From assembly GCA_029168955.1 (NCBI GenBank), contig JAPDOI010000417.1, forward strand, positions 186,001-250,000: a DNA stretch of 64,000 nt, given 5' to 3'. Position numbers and translations under genes: made by a program. Origin of the DNA: Aplectana chamaeleonis (taxonomy: Eukaryota; Nematoda; Chromadorea; Rhabditida; Cosmocercidae). A model generated the notes under the pieces. The model had not been told where the DNA came from. It ran no database searches and worked only from the letters and a program-made list of their open reading frames with translations. Every line of letters begins with the position of its first letter. Positions within the stretch are counted from its first letter, which is position 1. Shown here piece after piece: positions 52,392 through 63,743 of the stretch.

Positions 52392-54382
52392 CAGGGGTGT
52401 GCGGAAATTTTTTAACAATTTTCAGAAAACAGAAAATTGAGTTTGTCAGAAAACAGAAATCAGAAAACAGAAAGGCCAAAACGGCCAGAAAACAGAAATC
52501 AGAAAACAGAAAATTTTCAGAAAAAAGAACTCATTGCATTTTAACTTTTTTTTTTCAAGAGGAAAGAGAGTGTAATTCTGAACGTCTTTGCTATACTGTA
52601 ATACAGTATCTACGAGACTACACAAATTACTAGTAAGACATTGATAGTAGCGATGGCACGTCAATGACAGGTAGATCATCATTGAAGGCACTCACTCTGA
52701 GATCTTTAGGCGAGAAATAGCCCGCCAGGCTTCACAGAGGTTCTTGATGTGCTATTTCTCGAATATTTCTTGATTGTTTCTCGATTATTAGTCGGCTAAG
52801 ATCATGTCGTTCACGAAATAGCCTAGAAGTAGCCGAGCTATACCCGAGAAATAATCAAGACGTGACAGGCACACCAACATGCGACGCGGCCTTTCCCGGC
52901 TCGCAGAGCAGCCACCTTGGCGTTCTGCAGTTGGGCGGGGCCTTCTGGTGCTAGGCTGGGTCCAAGAACCGCAAACTTGGGTAGTTGAACCGACCGCGGT
53001 GTTGAAATCCAAATCATACCTCAGGAATGCGTCGTGTTCAGTTCAATTCCGATTGCCGTTCAGTCCGCAAAGTGCACGCCGATTGCGGAAGCGTGCTGCG
53101 GCGCGGCTGCGAGTATCCTCAGACAGAAATGTAGGGTTTTTCCCCGTGCGGTTTTCGCCTTTGGTGCCCAGGTGATCTCTCTCGTCTCTGTCTGAGGATA
53201 CTCGCAACCGCGCCGCAGCACGCTTTGGCAATCAGCGCGCACTTTGCGAACTGATCGGCAATGCGGAGTGGAACTGTACATTCCCTGGAGAGCATTATAT
53301 GGCGTCCACTTAGCGGCGAACATTTTTGGCGGTCATTTCTCGGCTATTACGCGGCAACCAGCTACTTCTCGACCATTTTCCGGCTATCCCGCAGAAAGCA
53401 GACGCTATTGATCCGGTGAATTTCTCAGAGAACGCCAGTATGTTAGCACAGTAGAGGTTGCATCCCTCGTTGTCAGCAGCTAAAAGCAGAAGTTGTTATT
53501 GATATCGAGGGGTTCAACCCAGCAAGTGTTGGAATCATATACTGTTGTCAACAGCACTTGCTGCTGACAGCGAAAATTTGCACTCGATCATTGCCCTGGG
53601 ATGCAACCCCTATTGTGCCGAAAAACTTAGTAGGTGAGCAGGGTTAGCGATAAAATCAGTTGCTGAGTTCTCTTCAGGAAAATGCAGGTTTCACCATCAC
53701 AAAAGTGAGAAAATGGAAGGTTACAGGAGAAACGCGCAAAAACAGCTTAGAACAGGTAATTCGTGGGTGGGCGCACGCCCCAACTAACACGACTCATATA
53801 AGAGCTGGTTTTTTCGTTTAGCAACCTATTCATGCTTTGCGGAAGCGGCAACTGCCGCGCAATATCAGTAGAAAAATGAGAAACGAGATGTTTGATACCG
53901 TTACCGCGCATTTGATTTCTCATTTTCCTCTTGATAATCTGCGGCATTTGCCGCTTCGCAAAAGTATGAATAGGGTGTAACAGCAAGGCGAAAGACGGCA
54001 AAACAAACATACATAGAAATTTAGTCAATTGTGGGTGAGGTGACAACCAGCAATATTTTGTTCCTGAGCGTTTTCCCTCTAAGTTTTCACCTAGTTTCAC
54101 TTTTGTGATGATCGTGTCTACCTTCTCATGAGGATACCATAACAACCGTTCCTTATGGTGAACCCTACCTTTAGCAGCAATCGCACAGTTAAACACAAAT
54201 AAGAGCGAAATCACATAAACGACTAAACAAGCCGCACTGTCCAAGCGATATGGTTTTCGTTGATTTTTTGCTGATTTTTTTCTGATTTTTGCAAGTTTTT
54301 CAGAAAACAGAAATCAGAAAACAGAAAGGCCAAGACTGCCAGAAAACAGAAATCAGAAAACAGAAATTTCCGCACACCCCTG
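52392..54382. mobile_element. hAT-5, 2.0-kb non-autonomous hAT, perfect 8-bp duplication
   Basis: CAGGGGTGTGCGGAAATTT ... AAATTTCCGCACACCCCTG. The duplication GTTGGAAG is at 52384-52391 and 54383-54390. A close relative of hAT-4 along its length, lacking the Tc1-type MITE. The 165-codon minus frame (53747-54244) is not open in hAT-4. Confidence 0.92.
53037..53275. repeat. Foldback W inside hAT-5 (about 240 bp)
   Basis: 'gccgttcagtccgcaaagtgcacgc' ... 'gcgagtatcctcagac' and the inverse. A single-armed copy lies in hAT-4 (47636-47808) and a free copy at 55403-55640. Confidence 0.75.
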
Positions 54383-54738
54383 GTTGGAAGGCGTCAAAGA
54401 TGAAGATCTGCCACCATTTCTCACCAGTCATCTAGCACTTTTTCCTAGAATGTTGGTGCGACCGCAAGACAACATGAAAAATAGTTACGGCACGGTCTCC
54501 ACATGCAAAAAAAAAACTCCGAAAATGACGGTGACGAGGCCTCCAAAACCAGAAAAACTTGAAAAGGGATTTTGGCGCGAAATTCGAATTCGTATTTACA
54601 ATCTGTTCCGACTGACTTTTTTTTACAAATGAAGGTTTTTCATGGGCCCCTTCGACATTTTCGTTCACTAGAGAGGCCAAGCTACACAAAAACAAGGAAA
54701 AAATAATATACGGTTTTCTGCGCGTACGATGCCTTTAA

Positions 54739-55047
54739 GAACAAATGCAGCCTTCGCAGATAGGAATTCTTGATTCACATGTAGTCGGGTTCAACAAGAC
54801 AGGCTCCCGAGGGGTGGGCGCTCATTGAGCTACACCGACGCGGCGCGGTAACCTATTTTTCACAAAGCCGGTACTCGAACCTGGACAGTTTGAGAGGTCT
54901 TTCGCAAGCATAAGCACTTTGGCAGGCTTTTTATTCTGGGCAGGGAAACCGCTCGCTAATACTAACTCAAACTCCGCCCATCATGTGTCACACATGGTGG
55001 AATCATGTGTGCAAAGTATAATACATCAACGTAAGATGTTACAGGTA
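54739..55047. other. Intergenic, tRNA-like words but no gene
   Basis: A B-box-like word (GGTACTCGAACCTGG, minus) occurs near 54871. No cloverleaf can be formed. Confidence 0.35.
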
Positions 55048-55171
55048 GGCCGCGATCGTATTTGCAGCGACGAGTGACGCGACGCAATGTTTTCCATCAA
55101 TATCGACCGAAAATCGATATGAGCGAAAGGCACTGTCGCTGTCGCTGGTCGCGGGAACTATGATCCCGGTC
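55048..55171. mobile_element. Short MITE R, copy 4
   Basis: GGCCGCGATCGTATTTGCAG ... GAACTATGATCCCGGTC, with the inner ATCGACCGAAAATCGAT hairpin. Confidence 0.7.
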
Positions 55172-55402
55172 TGATTGTTACAGGTTACACATCTGTAAAG
55201 AAGCAAATCAGTTCCAATTTTATCTTAGAAAAAAAAATTATTCGATTCATCTAATATTTCATCCCCAGGACTTTCGATTCTCTGGCTTTCCGATCGATCG
55301 ATACATTAGGGAGTTTATTCACGCGATTACCTGAATAATCCATTTGTTCGGAGAATGAAAGTGACAGAATTTTAGAAAATTTGGGGAAGTTCCAGTTACC
55401 AT

Positions 55403-55640
55403 ACAGTTCATCTCCGCAATGCCGTTCAGTCCGCAGAGTGCACGCTGATTGAGAAAGCGTGTTGCGGCGCGATTGCGAGTATCCACAGACAGGGATGTGG
55501 GATCACACGGGCGGTTTTTGCCTTTGGTGCTCGGGTGATCCCACCACCCGTGGCTGAGGGTTCTCGCAACCGTGCCGCGGCACGCTTTCGCGATCAGCGT
55601 GCACTTTGCGGACTGAACGCGAATGTGTAGATGAATTGTA
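55403..55640. repeat. Foldback W, free copy
   Basis: Arms 'gccgttcagtccgcagagtgcacgctgatt' and the inverse, as in hAT-5. Confidence 0.7.
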
Positions 55641-56392
55641 TGTAGTCGATTACTCGGTTTGAAAGTAGATTAGCTCGGTCGTTCGAAGTATTATTCGGAT
55701 CTTTTCGTAGGTCCTTTTCCTGCAATTGGAGGAAAAATTCAAAAATCTAATATTTTTCGAAGAAACCACCCGAAATTTTACGGTAAAAAAGGGGCATCTG
55801 TCTTTGCGACCATTAGATGGACTGTGACTTTTAGAAGATCAACTAGTCACATGGGAAGTTAAAAATGCTGCATATGAAAAGTTCATTAATTTAGGGTTCC
55901 GAAAGTCAGATGGTTAGAATAATTATTTCTTTGAACATCTGCGACTCCATCAATCATGCCATTTACACTATGAATATGTTCTTTAAACGCCACTTTGAAA
56001 TTGATCACTAACTCGGAACCTAGCATCTAGCACGCACCACGCCTACTATGAACTGCGTTTGTTACTAGTTAATTTTTTTAGCAATTGAAAAGTGGAGAAG
56101 AATCTTGCAGAAAAGTTTCAAATTACGAGTAAAAAATGCTTTCAAAATGTTGTCTTCCAGTGAATTTCTCATGGAGGCAGATCGCTCTGCGCAGCATTGT
56201 CGGATCTCTACGAGGCGCCAGTGGACACACGCTCGACATCTAGAGTTGCGCGAGAACACAACGCCTGCGGATAAACTCATGATGATTTAGCGGGCTTTAC
56301 CGCTGGGATAAACAATCGTTTTTTTCTCAAACTTGTACATATTTATATACATAAGAGCATTCCTGCAGTTTTTAAACAAATGATTTATACTT
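55641..56392. other. Intergenic, no gene
   Basis: Two overlapping antiparallel frames (about 56065-56290) show no known motif. No repeat recognised. Confidence 0.4.
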
Positions 56393-56518
56393 AGGCCTAG
56401 TGCATACTTTTCGCGGCGGGCGAAGCGACATAGTGTCTGCCATACATGTCGACCGAAAATCAATATTGGTGATATGCACTGTCGTTGTCGCGCGTCGCGA
56501 GAAGTATGCAGTAGGCCT
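56393..56518. mobile_element. Short MITE R, copy 5
   Basis: TAGGCCTAGTGCATACTTTT ... GAAGTATGCAGTAGGCCTT. The ends have diverged from the GGCCGGGATC type but the inner plan is the same. Confidence 0.6.
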
Positions 56519-56887
56519 TGAAGTTTGCTTCAGTCCCCAATATTCGAGAAATACATGACCCCTCCGCGGTTTTTTCATTCCAATTTTTTTTGGAGGGTTT
56601 AAGGGTACCAACACCATCAGAATGCCACCCTCCAATACATGGATTCGCAAATACCCTCGAATGAGATTCTAGCATTGCTAAAATAGTCTTGAATGCTCTC
56701 GAGTATGCAATATGGATCAATGTAGAGTGACTTGTAACCGCGATTTTGAAGCAAAATCTATTTACAAAAAGCAAAATCTATTTACAATAAACGAGGAAGT
56801 ACGGCACAAGATACCTCTGGAGTGAACCATTTCAGATACGCATTCAGTAGACTGAACATGGAACTCGTAGAAAAGAATGAAAAATAA

Positions 56888-57832
56888 TATCTGACAAGGG
56901 AACCACAATAAGTCATAGTGACCAATCCAAATGAAATGTACTTTTCTAGAACCATTTTCAGACGAAAAGTCTGAAAATGCCCATCGCAGCTGCCTAGACC
57001 CACTTTGAAAAAAGTTATGAGCGTTTTTCAAAGCCTCGCGGCAAGGTATGGGCCCATTTAAAGCCCCATGGAATTTTTAGGGTGTTTTTAAATTTTTTTC
57101 TCCGGATTTTGCTAAAAACATGTGCATAGGGGAGATCTGGGGTGCTGAACACGAATCTGGGGCTCGCTTGTCAGAATTTTGAGGTTTACTGTAGGTTGCG
57201 GTAAGTAACATGCCATTTAGAGGGCAAAACCTACCTCAATATTCCGGTAATCGACAAATGGACATCGAATTCGTATTCAGCACCCCAAATAACCCCCACA
57301 GAGAAACTTTGAGACAAATCTGAGGCTTCGGCCAAACTACCGTATACCCACCGTAATCTACCGTAAGCTGACAAAAATCGATAAACTGACATCAGATTCG
57401 TGTTCAGCACTCCAGGTAACCCCCCAGAGCGAATTTTTAGTCAAATCCGGATTATTTTTCTAAAACGCTTCGAGAGCCCTCTAATTGGTATAAATAAACA
57501 CCCAACAGAAGATCCGTACAAGTCCAAAACGCTGTTAGTCTGCGCAAAGTTTGGAAAATTTTCCTTCAACCATACTTTGCTTAGTGGGGTAGTTTTTGGC
57601 GCTGAACACGATTATGAGGTCCGTTCCCAGAATTTCGTGAATATAGTGCGCTTTTTGGAGGGGACAATAAGTAAGAAAATCAGAGAAAAAATGCCTATAA
57701 CTTTTTTCAGAGTGGGTCTAGGCAGCTGCGGTGGGCATATTCGGACTTTCCGTCCGAAAATGGTTTTAAAAAAGTTCATTTCATTTGAAATGGTCAATAT
57801 GACTTATTGTGGTTCCCTTGTGAGTTTGGACA
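56888..57832. mobile_element. Foldback repeat E, best complete copy (about 945 bp)
   Basis: Terminal inverted repeats of about 120 bp begin ACAAGGGAACCACAATAAGT at the left and end with its inverse at the right. They contain 'gaaatgtacttttctagaacc' and 'ggcagctgcgatggg'-type words. The interior has 'ccccaaataacccccac' and 'ctaccgtatacccaccgtaa'. The open frames in it are not genes. Confidence 0.78.
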
Positions 57833-58418
57833 AACTCTGCAACTATGGCAGAAATAACAAAAAAAAGAAGTTGAGGACATAATATTGGATAAACTGCTCG
57901 AATTTATTCCTGTAACGGCTCCCATGTCCCTATGGAAGAGAAGAGAGAAGGAAAACTGTGAGTAATGACAAGCGATTTGGGTTTCGGCGATCGTGTAACG
58001 TCGATGAGTGCATTGAAAAACCAATAAGACCGCACAAGATGTCATGATTGCAGACCAAGACATCGTAATGGGAGTAGTAAGGTCCACGTGAAAATGAAAC
58101 GGCCGAATCCGTCCATCTGGCCTGTCCGAAAAGCGATTTGCTGTTCGACGTATGTTCCATGTTTTCCAGCTCCAACTGCCCGTGCAGATTCACAGGATAA
58201 AAGTGCAATTTTTCCCCAAAGTGATTAAAAATCTCGAACTGTCAGTGATCGCCCCATCAGCGAGCATGGTCTAATGGATAGCCCTGCTATTCGTCAGCCA
58301 AAAGCTATTCTGTTCCATCCCTGATGATGCGCAACCCAATCATAGCCCATTTTCTGGTGAACAGCGAATCTAAAGATAAGCAGACCATTTATCTAGCGCA
58401 GAAAATTGTAAAATAATT
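57833..58418. other. Intergenic with tRNA-like relic
   Basis: 58264-58330 carries GGTCTAATGGATAGC, an A-box-like word, and TGTTCCATCCC, a poor B box. Not a tRNA gene. Nothing else recognised. Confidence 0.4.
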
Positions 58419-58655
58419 CGCGGTGCAAAACTAGTTGGAGGGGGCCACTCAGAATTCAAGTGAGAAATGAATGATTCTGCTTCCAGAAACCGATCAAATT
58501 TCATGGAATTTTCAGGAAATTACGAGTGATAACGTTTACATCACATATCTAATAACGAAAGAAATTTTCATTTTCATGTATGAATCTTTTCAATTCTATG
58601 AGTAAATCTTGGGTGCCCTCCCCCTCCCCCAACTAGTTTTGCACCTAATTCGCTC
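58419..58655. repeat. Foldback, about 35-bp arms
   Basis: 'gtgcaaaactagttggaggggg' is inverted as 'cccctcccccaactagttttgcac'. Confidence 0.65.
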
Positions 58656-58951
58656 ACACTTCGGCCCGGCATTAACCGAAATCCTGCAAGTCTACCTTAC
58701 TTATCAGGAAGTTTGAAGACAGGAGTTTTCAGAGGTGTTCAGAAAAGTTGTTTCGAGTTGGGCCTAAATTTTGTTTCTGGTGCTTCTGAACCAGATGGTC
58801 CATTTGACGATTTTGAAGAAACCTTGACAATTTTGGCAAAGAGCTTCTGATCGTAGACGGATATTCAGGGCAAAATGCGTTTTTTTGGTTTTCGAAACGC
58901 TACTAAATATTGGTCTCGAAACTTTTTCTTTGTAGAGGTTATTCGAATTGC

Positions 58952-59465
58952 TTAAAGGCAGTGTCCACGATAAAAACCATGTCTGATTTTTTGATGGAGA
59001 TCGGCAGCTGCGGGGCCTAGCGCAACCCTAACGTTGAAAAAACTTAGAAAATTGAGCTTGGAACGGTCCCCTACGGCCCCGAAGTCGGACACCCGTCAGC
59101 TCGTCACCCCCAGATGCACTTTCCACGCCCACCGACGTGAACAAATGAATGCTCGAGATTGTGAGATGAGCGATGGTTTCCGATCAATAGCCCCGTTCTT
59201 CAGTTCATTCTCAACTTCTCTCTCTACTCAGGTCCGCTCGCATACATCGGCTGCAAAAGACGGAAGTTACAAGCTTCGGACAACTCGTCCACGTTTTTTC
59301 CTTTTTGTTTTTTTTTGTTTCCTTAGCTCAAATTTTGAAGGACCATAACTCCGTTCCCAGAAGGTCTTGTACGATTTCAGAGACATCATTGGAATCAGTA
59401 TGGGGACGTTTTTAAGATAGGCGGGAAAACAGAAAAACGATTTTCATCGCGAACACTGTCTTTAA
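58952..59465. mobile_element. TTAA-type MITE, family A (A-4)
   Basis: TTAA (58952-58955) then AGGCAGTGTCCACGATAAAA. The right end is GCGAACACTGTCT then TTAA (59462-59465). The interior is the inverse of A-5. Confidence 0.85.
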
Positions 59466-60755
59466 AAGACCGCGTGTCCATACTGAACACCCACGCCATA
59501 AAACTTTCAATTTTTTTCTGAAGTTCTAATGCGTGAAGTCCTTCTCAAATACGAATAGGTTCTCAATAATGGAAACTATTTACATTCACGGTGGTCAAGC
59601 ATTCTGAGCGTTCTTAGTATTTTTACTACGACCTCCGAAAATGGCACTTTTCGATTTTTCGAGCTTCTTTGGTCGGAAAGACATTGTCCCAAACTTTGCT
59701 AGAGGGGGTTATCAAGATGATGCCCATCACGTAACTGATGTCCTCTAGTTGATTGTTGGAATGGCAGTGCCACCTATTTGAGATAACTGCAGTAGGTCAT
59801 CGTTTCAAATTTTGCTGTCTTGACCCCGCGGGTCGTTCGAGCTGCTTCACAAGGTTCCGGTGTTTACTTTACAATTTCCTATGAAATTTCTGTCGATTGC
59901 GGCGGTACGATAGCCATCGTTCATCCTTGCTTCAGATTTCGCTAAATTGTGAGAGGGAAATAACTTGGGGGGGGGGAGTAGTGAAAACCTGTGAATAGTT
60001 CGATGCTCGAAATTTTGCTTATACTCCACTACGGCGTGTATTTGGAGGCCTCGAAGAACAATCAAATGGTGTTTATTTTTTCAAGATTTTCAGAAGCGCC
60101 GTTGTTGTCTGTCGTTCGTTATCCGTTGACAAACGTTTGAGGTTTTGGTGCGACATTTGGTGGGGGGAGGGGGTGGTGATTATAAATCTGATTCCCATTT
60201 TGAGATTTCTGATGAAACTTTCATCGGGTACATCGGACAATTCTGCAGGTCAAAGTTTACGAGTCCGCCGAAAGTTTTCCATGAGTTTCAATAGGACATT
60301 GCATAGTAGAAGTTCGTTCATTTTTCAAAATTTCAATACTCTAGGTTGGCTCCGCATGGCTCAGTTCTGGCCATTACCTGTAACCTGCAGAAAATTCTAG
60401 AAGTCGAGAGACAAACGTTCATTTTGTGACCAGCACGCCCAAAAATTTGCGAAAAGTGTTTCAAAGCACCTTGTGCACGCAAAGTTGAAATACCTTTCAA
60501 AATCAAGACAAAGCAGGCTCGTAAGAAAGCGGTGGATCATTGCTTTACTATGGCCTTACTCCAATTCTCTATTTACTCTCTGTACTCAGCTAGAGTGGAA
60601 ATGGAGTACTTGTTGTGTGAGCAAGAAATCCTGCTCCGATCAAAATGGTTCCCAGCGGACCGCGTGTCCACACATGTCACCCACGGAAACGATTAGCCGT
60701 GGAGCGCACCGGTCGGCTGTGAAAATTCGCCGTGGAACAGGCGGTCTCTTAAGTG
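59466..60755. other. Intergenic, no gene
   Basis: No recognised repeat or exon. The frames at 60137-60400 and 60473-60826 have no known motif. Confidence 0.4.
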
Positions 60756-61248
60756 TTAAAGGCAGTGTTCACGATGAGATTCGTTTTTCTGCTTTTCCAC
60801 CTATCTTGAAGACGGTCCCATGCTGATTCCAATGATGTTTTTGGAATCGTGCAGGACCTTCTAGGAACGGAGTTATGGTCCCTCAAAAATTGAGCTGAGG
60901 AAACATGGTGGACGAGTTGTCCGAGGCTTGTAACTTCCGTCTTTTGCAGCCGATGTATGCGAGCTGACCTGAGTGAGAAGAGAACTTGAGAATGAAGGGA
61001 AGAACGGGGCTATTGATCGGAAACCATCGCTCATCTCACAATCTCGAGCATTCATTTGTTCACGTCGGTGGGCGTGGAAAGTGCATCTGGGGGTGACGAG
61101 CTGACGGGTGTCCAACTTTGGGCCCGTAGGGTAACTTTCCGAGCTCATTTTTCTTAGTTTTTTCAACGTTAGGGCCGCGCTAGGCCCCGCAGCTGCCGAT
61201 CCCCACCAAAAAAACAGACATGGTTTTTATCGTGGACACTGCCTTTAA
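60756..61248. mobile_element. TTAA-type MITE, family A (A-5)
   Basis: TTAA then AGGCAGTGTTCACGATGAGA ... ATCGTGGACACTGCCT then TTAA (61245-61248). Contains 'gtcccatgctgattccaatgatg', shared with A-4 (inverse) and A-6. Confidence 0.87.
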
Positions 61249-61497
61249 GTGTGAACATGACCTTGAGATCCGTTTATCGAATTTTATAGACTACGGTAGG
61301 TTACGCTGGGTATATGGTAGTTTTTTCAAAGACTAGGATTCGTTTCAAAGATTTTTTTGTAAGGGCAATTGATGGGTTGGAGACGAATAAGACGTTCATT
61401 CTTTGTTTTTCTAGGTACTATTCATTCTTTCACTCACAGTACGTTGTTGAAGACAAACGCTAGAAAATTATAAAATTAAGCCAGTTAACGTCAGTAG

Positions 61498-61823
61498 AAA
61501 CCGTGCCACGGTAAATTTTGTCATGTTTTTTTTTTTCGCCGGAAATCGAAAGGCCTGCGTCTCATTGGAGCGATAATGTCGAAAGAGCGAACAAAAACTG
61601 GCTCGAAACTGCCCTTATAGACTCTGAAATCCGCTCGCGCTAGACCATCCTAATCAATCGATACGTATTTGATACATGCGAGGAAAGGACTAGCGCGAGC
61701 GAATTTCGGAGCAAAGAAGGGCTCTTTCAAGCTCATTTCGACCTTATTGCTCCAACGAGACTCCGATCTGCCGATTTCCGGCGAAAAAACGAAGACGAAT
61801 TTTATCATGGACACTGCCCTTAA
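61498..61823. mobile_element. TTAA-type foldback, family A-related (A-7)
   Basis: The right end is CATGGACACTGCCC then TTAA (61820-61823). The left end has decayed. Long arms ('cgccggaaatcg' ... 'cgatttccggcg') span most of the element. Confidence 0.6.
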
Positions 61824-61916
61824 AAAGTAATTTCGCTCGCAACAACAAAAGAAATTGTTTTGGCGCCAACTTCCGATCAAATGTTGACATTCTCTAACCC
61901 TTTTTCTTTCAAACAG

Positions 61917-62541
61917 TTAAAGGCATCGTACGCGCTGAAATCCACTCTCCATTTTTTATGCTCAATCCCTTCCTCGGGCCCCGGTGAGAACGTACAACGG
62001 GCTTGGCTGCTCAAAAACGTACCATTGTGAGCATATAGGAAGTGGAAAATAAGGAATTCCTTCAAAAGGGGCCGGCCCTTCCGTCAGTCATTTGGCACTT
62101 TCGCAATATTTGAGCAGAACGTCGCGTCGCTAAGTACAGGGCATGCCACTGTACGCTGACGCACCGTCGGACGAAAGTGGCTTCATCGACTGTAAGTTTC
62201 TCGTCACACAACGAGCGAGGACGATGTGCAGGGCCCAGGTGAGTATTTTTGTTAGTCAGCGCAAGTCAGTGCAGTCAGTGCATTGTAGTCGTCGACGAAT
62301 TGTTTCCAACGCTGCACCAATGGACAAATTGTAGAACTGCTCCTTGCGCCATCCGCGTAACTATCCCGAGTCGATGCCGGCGCGAATTTCAAACGATTTG
62401 CAGAAGGTTTTTAAAACGGTTCTTTCTTGGAAAGTTAACGTTTTCGAGGGGCTTTTCGCTAACTTTAGTTACTATAGGGGTGTAACAACTCAAAAACGCT
62501 AAAAAACGAGACATGGTTTTCAGCGTGTGCGATGCCTTTAA
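61917..62541. mobile_element. TTAA-type MITE, family B (B-3), 625 bp
   Basis: TTAA (61917-61920) then AGGCATCGTACGCGCTGAAA. The right end is TCAGCGTGTGCGATGCCT then TTAA (62538-62541). No coding frame. Confidence 0.87.
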
Positions 62542-63278
62542 GTTTAATGTGGAACTCTCTTACCGTTTTCGTTCAGTGCCAGCAAATGTTTGCTCAGAAA
62601 TATTGAAAAAAAACTGCTGCTCACCCGGTTAGATTCCAATGGGAAATGTATGATACTGGACGTTCGAACGTAATTGTTCGCAATCTGAAATTTTGCAATT
62701 CCTCAAAGATCATCATACCAAAATATCCCTCATTTCACCCGATGTTTGGGTGCTTCTGTGCATTCCTAGACTTAACGTAGACACTAATCGCTGAACAACA
62801 GTCGTTGGTCTGTCTAATTAGACCATCATAAGCGCTGACGGCTTCGTTCCCCTTCCCCCCTGAAACTTGTCCAACGCAGGAACCAATCCTTGTCATGTCA
62901 CCGCCAAATGTTTACTGCTTCCACATTTTGACCTTTCCCTTCCAAAAAGGTCCCAAACGTCTGCACCCAACACATCCCTAACTTCGGCCTTTCTGTTTAC
63001 TTTTACTACCATTGTATGCTATGTGGAAAATGTGCGTGTCGCGCGATTGTTTTTTGGCCTTCCACTGTCGCCTCTCTTTGGTCATCTGTGAGGCGTGAAT
63101 GTTTGCCTATTGGCTCGTAGTGTACGGACTGGAACTCGAGAACTCAAACTTGCTCCTCACACTCACGGCCTTCAACATACGCACATACTATGAGGCTCCT
63201 TGAGCTCCTTCCAATGCTTTTACCATATTCACATCGCGAAAATCAGCCGTTTGTTCTCTATCTCATTCCATCTACACT
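62542..63278. other. Intergenic, no gene
   Basis: No repeat or exon recognised. Confidence 0.4.
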
Positions 63279-63743
63279 TTAAAGGCAGTGTTCACGATAA
63301 AAGTCCTTTTACTGTTTTTTTTTGCCTATCTTGGAAAACGGCCCCATGCTGATTCCAATGATGTCCCTGGAATTGTACAAGACCCCCTGGAAACGGAGTT
63401 ATGGCCCCTCAAAATTCAGCTAGGAAAGTATTGTGGACGAGTTGTCCGAAGCTTGCAACTCCCGTTTTTTGCAGCCGATCTGTGCGAGCTGACCTGAGTA
63501 AAGAGAGACGTTGAGAATGGAGGGAAGAACGTGGCTTCTGATCGGAAACCATCGCTCATCTAACCACGAATTCAGGGGGACGTGGGCGGAGTGGCCCAAA
63601 GGGTTGGCTGGTCCACGAATTTTTCACCCACTTACCGGCCGCTTTTCGTCGCACTTCCCTTCTTAATCTTCTTAGAGGGATCCAAAACTTAATTTTCAGG
63701 CAAAAAAAACGTGCAACTTTTCCTTCGTGAACACTGCCTTTAA
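63279..63743. mobile_element. TTAA-type MITE, family A (A-6)
   Basis: TTAA then AGGCAGTGTTCACGATAAAA ... GTGAACACTGCCT then TTAA (63740-63743). The interior matches A-5. Confidence 0.87.

Larger units (their letters stand above)
52281..54738. mobile_element. TTAA-type MITE, family B (B-2), split by hAT-5
   Basis: TTAA then AGGCATCGTTCGCGCTGAGAA. The right end is TCTGCGCGTACGATGCCT then TTAA (54735-54738). Without hAT-5 it is about 460 bp. It sits just after the grl polyadenylation signal. Confidence 0.82.

Noticed and set aside
53747..54244. 165-codon minus frame with a signal-peptide-like start
   Set aside because: It lies in hAT-5 across an internal foldback, and the same region of the sister hAT-4 has stops, so there is no sign of constraint.
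57400..57882. 160-codon plus frame
   Set aside because: It runs through the interior and right arm of foldback E and has no domain. Frames in other copies (for example 9967-10320) are partial and differently broken.
58264..58330. tRNA gene
   Set aside because: The A-box-like word is fair but the B box is TGTTCCATCCC and no cloverleaf forms.
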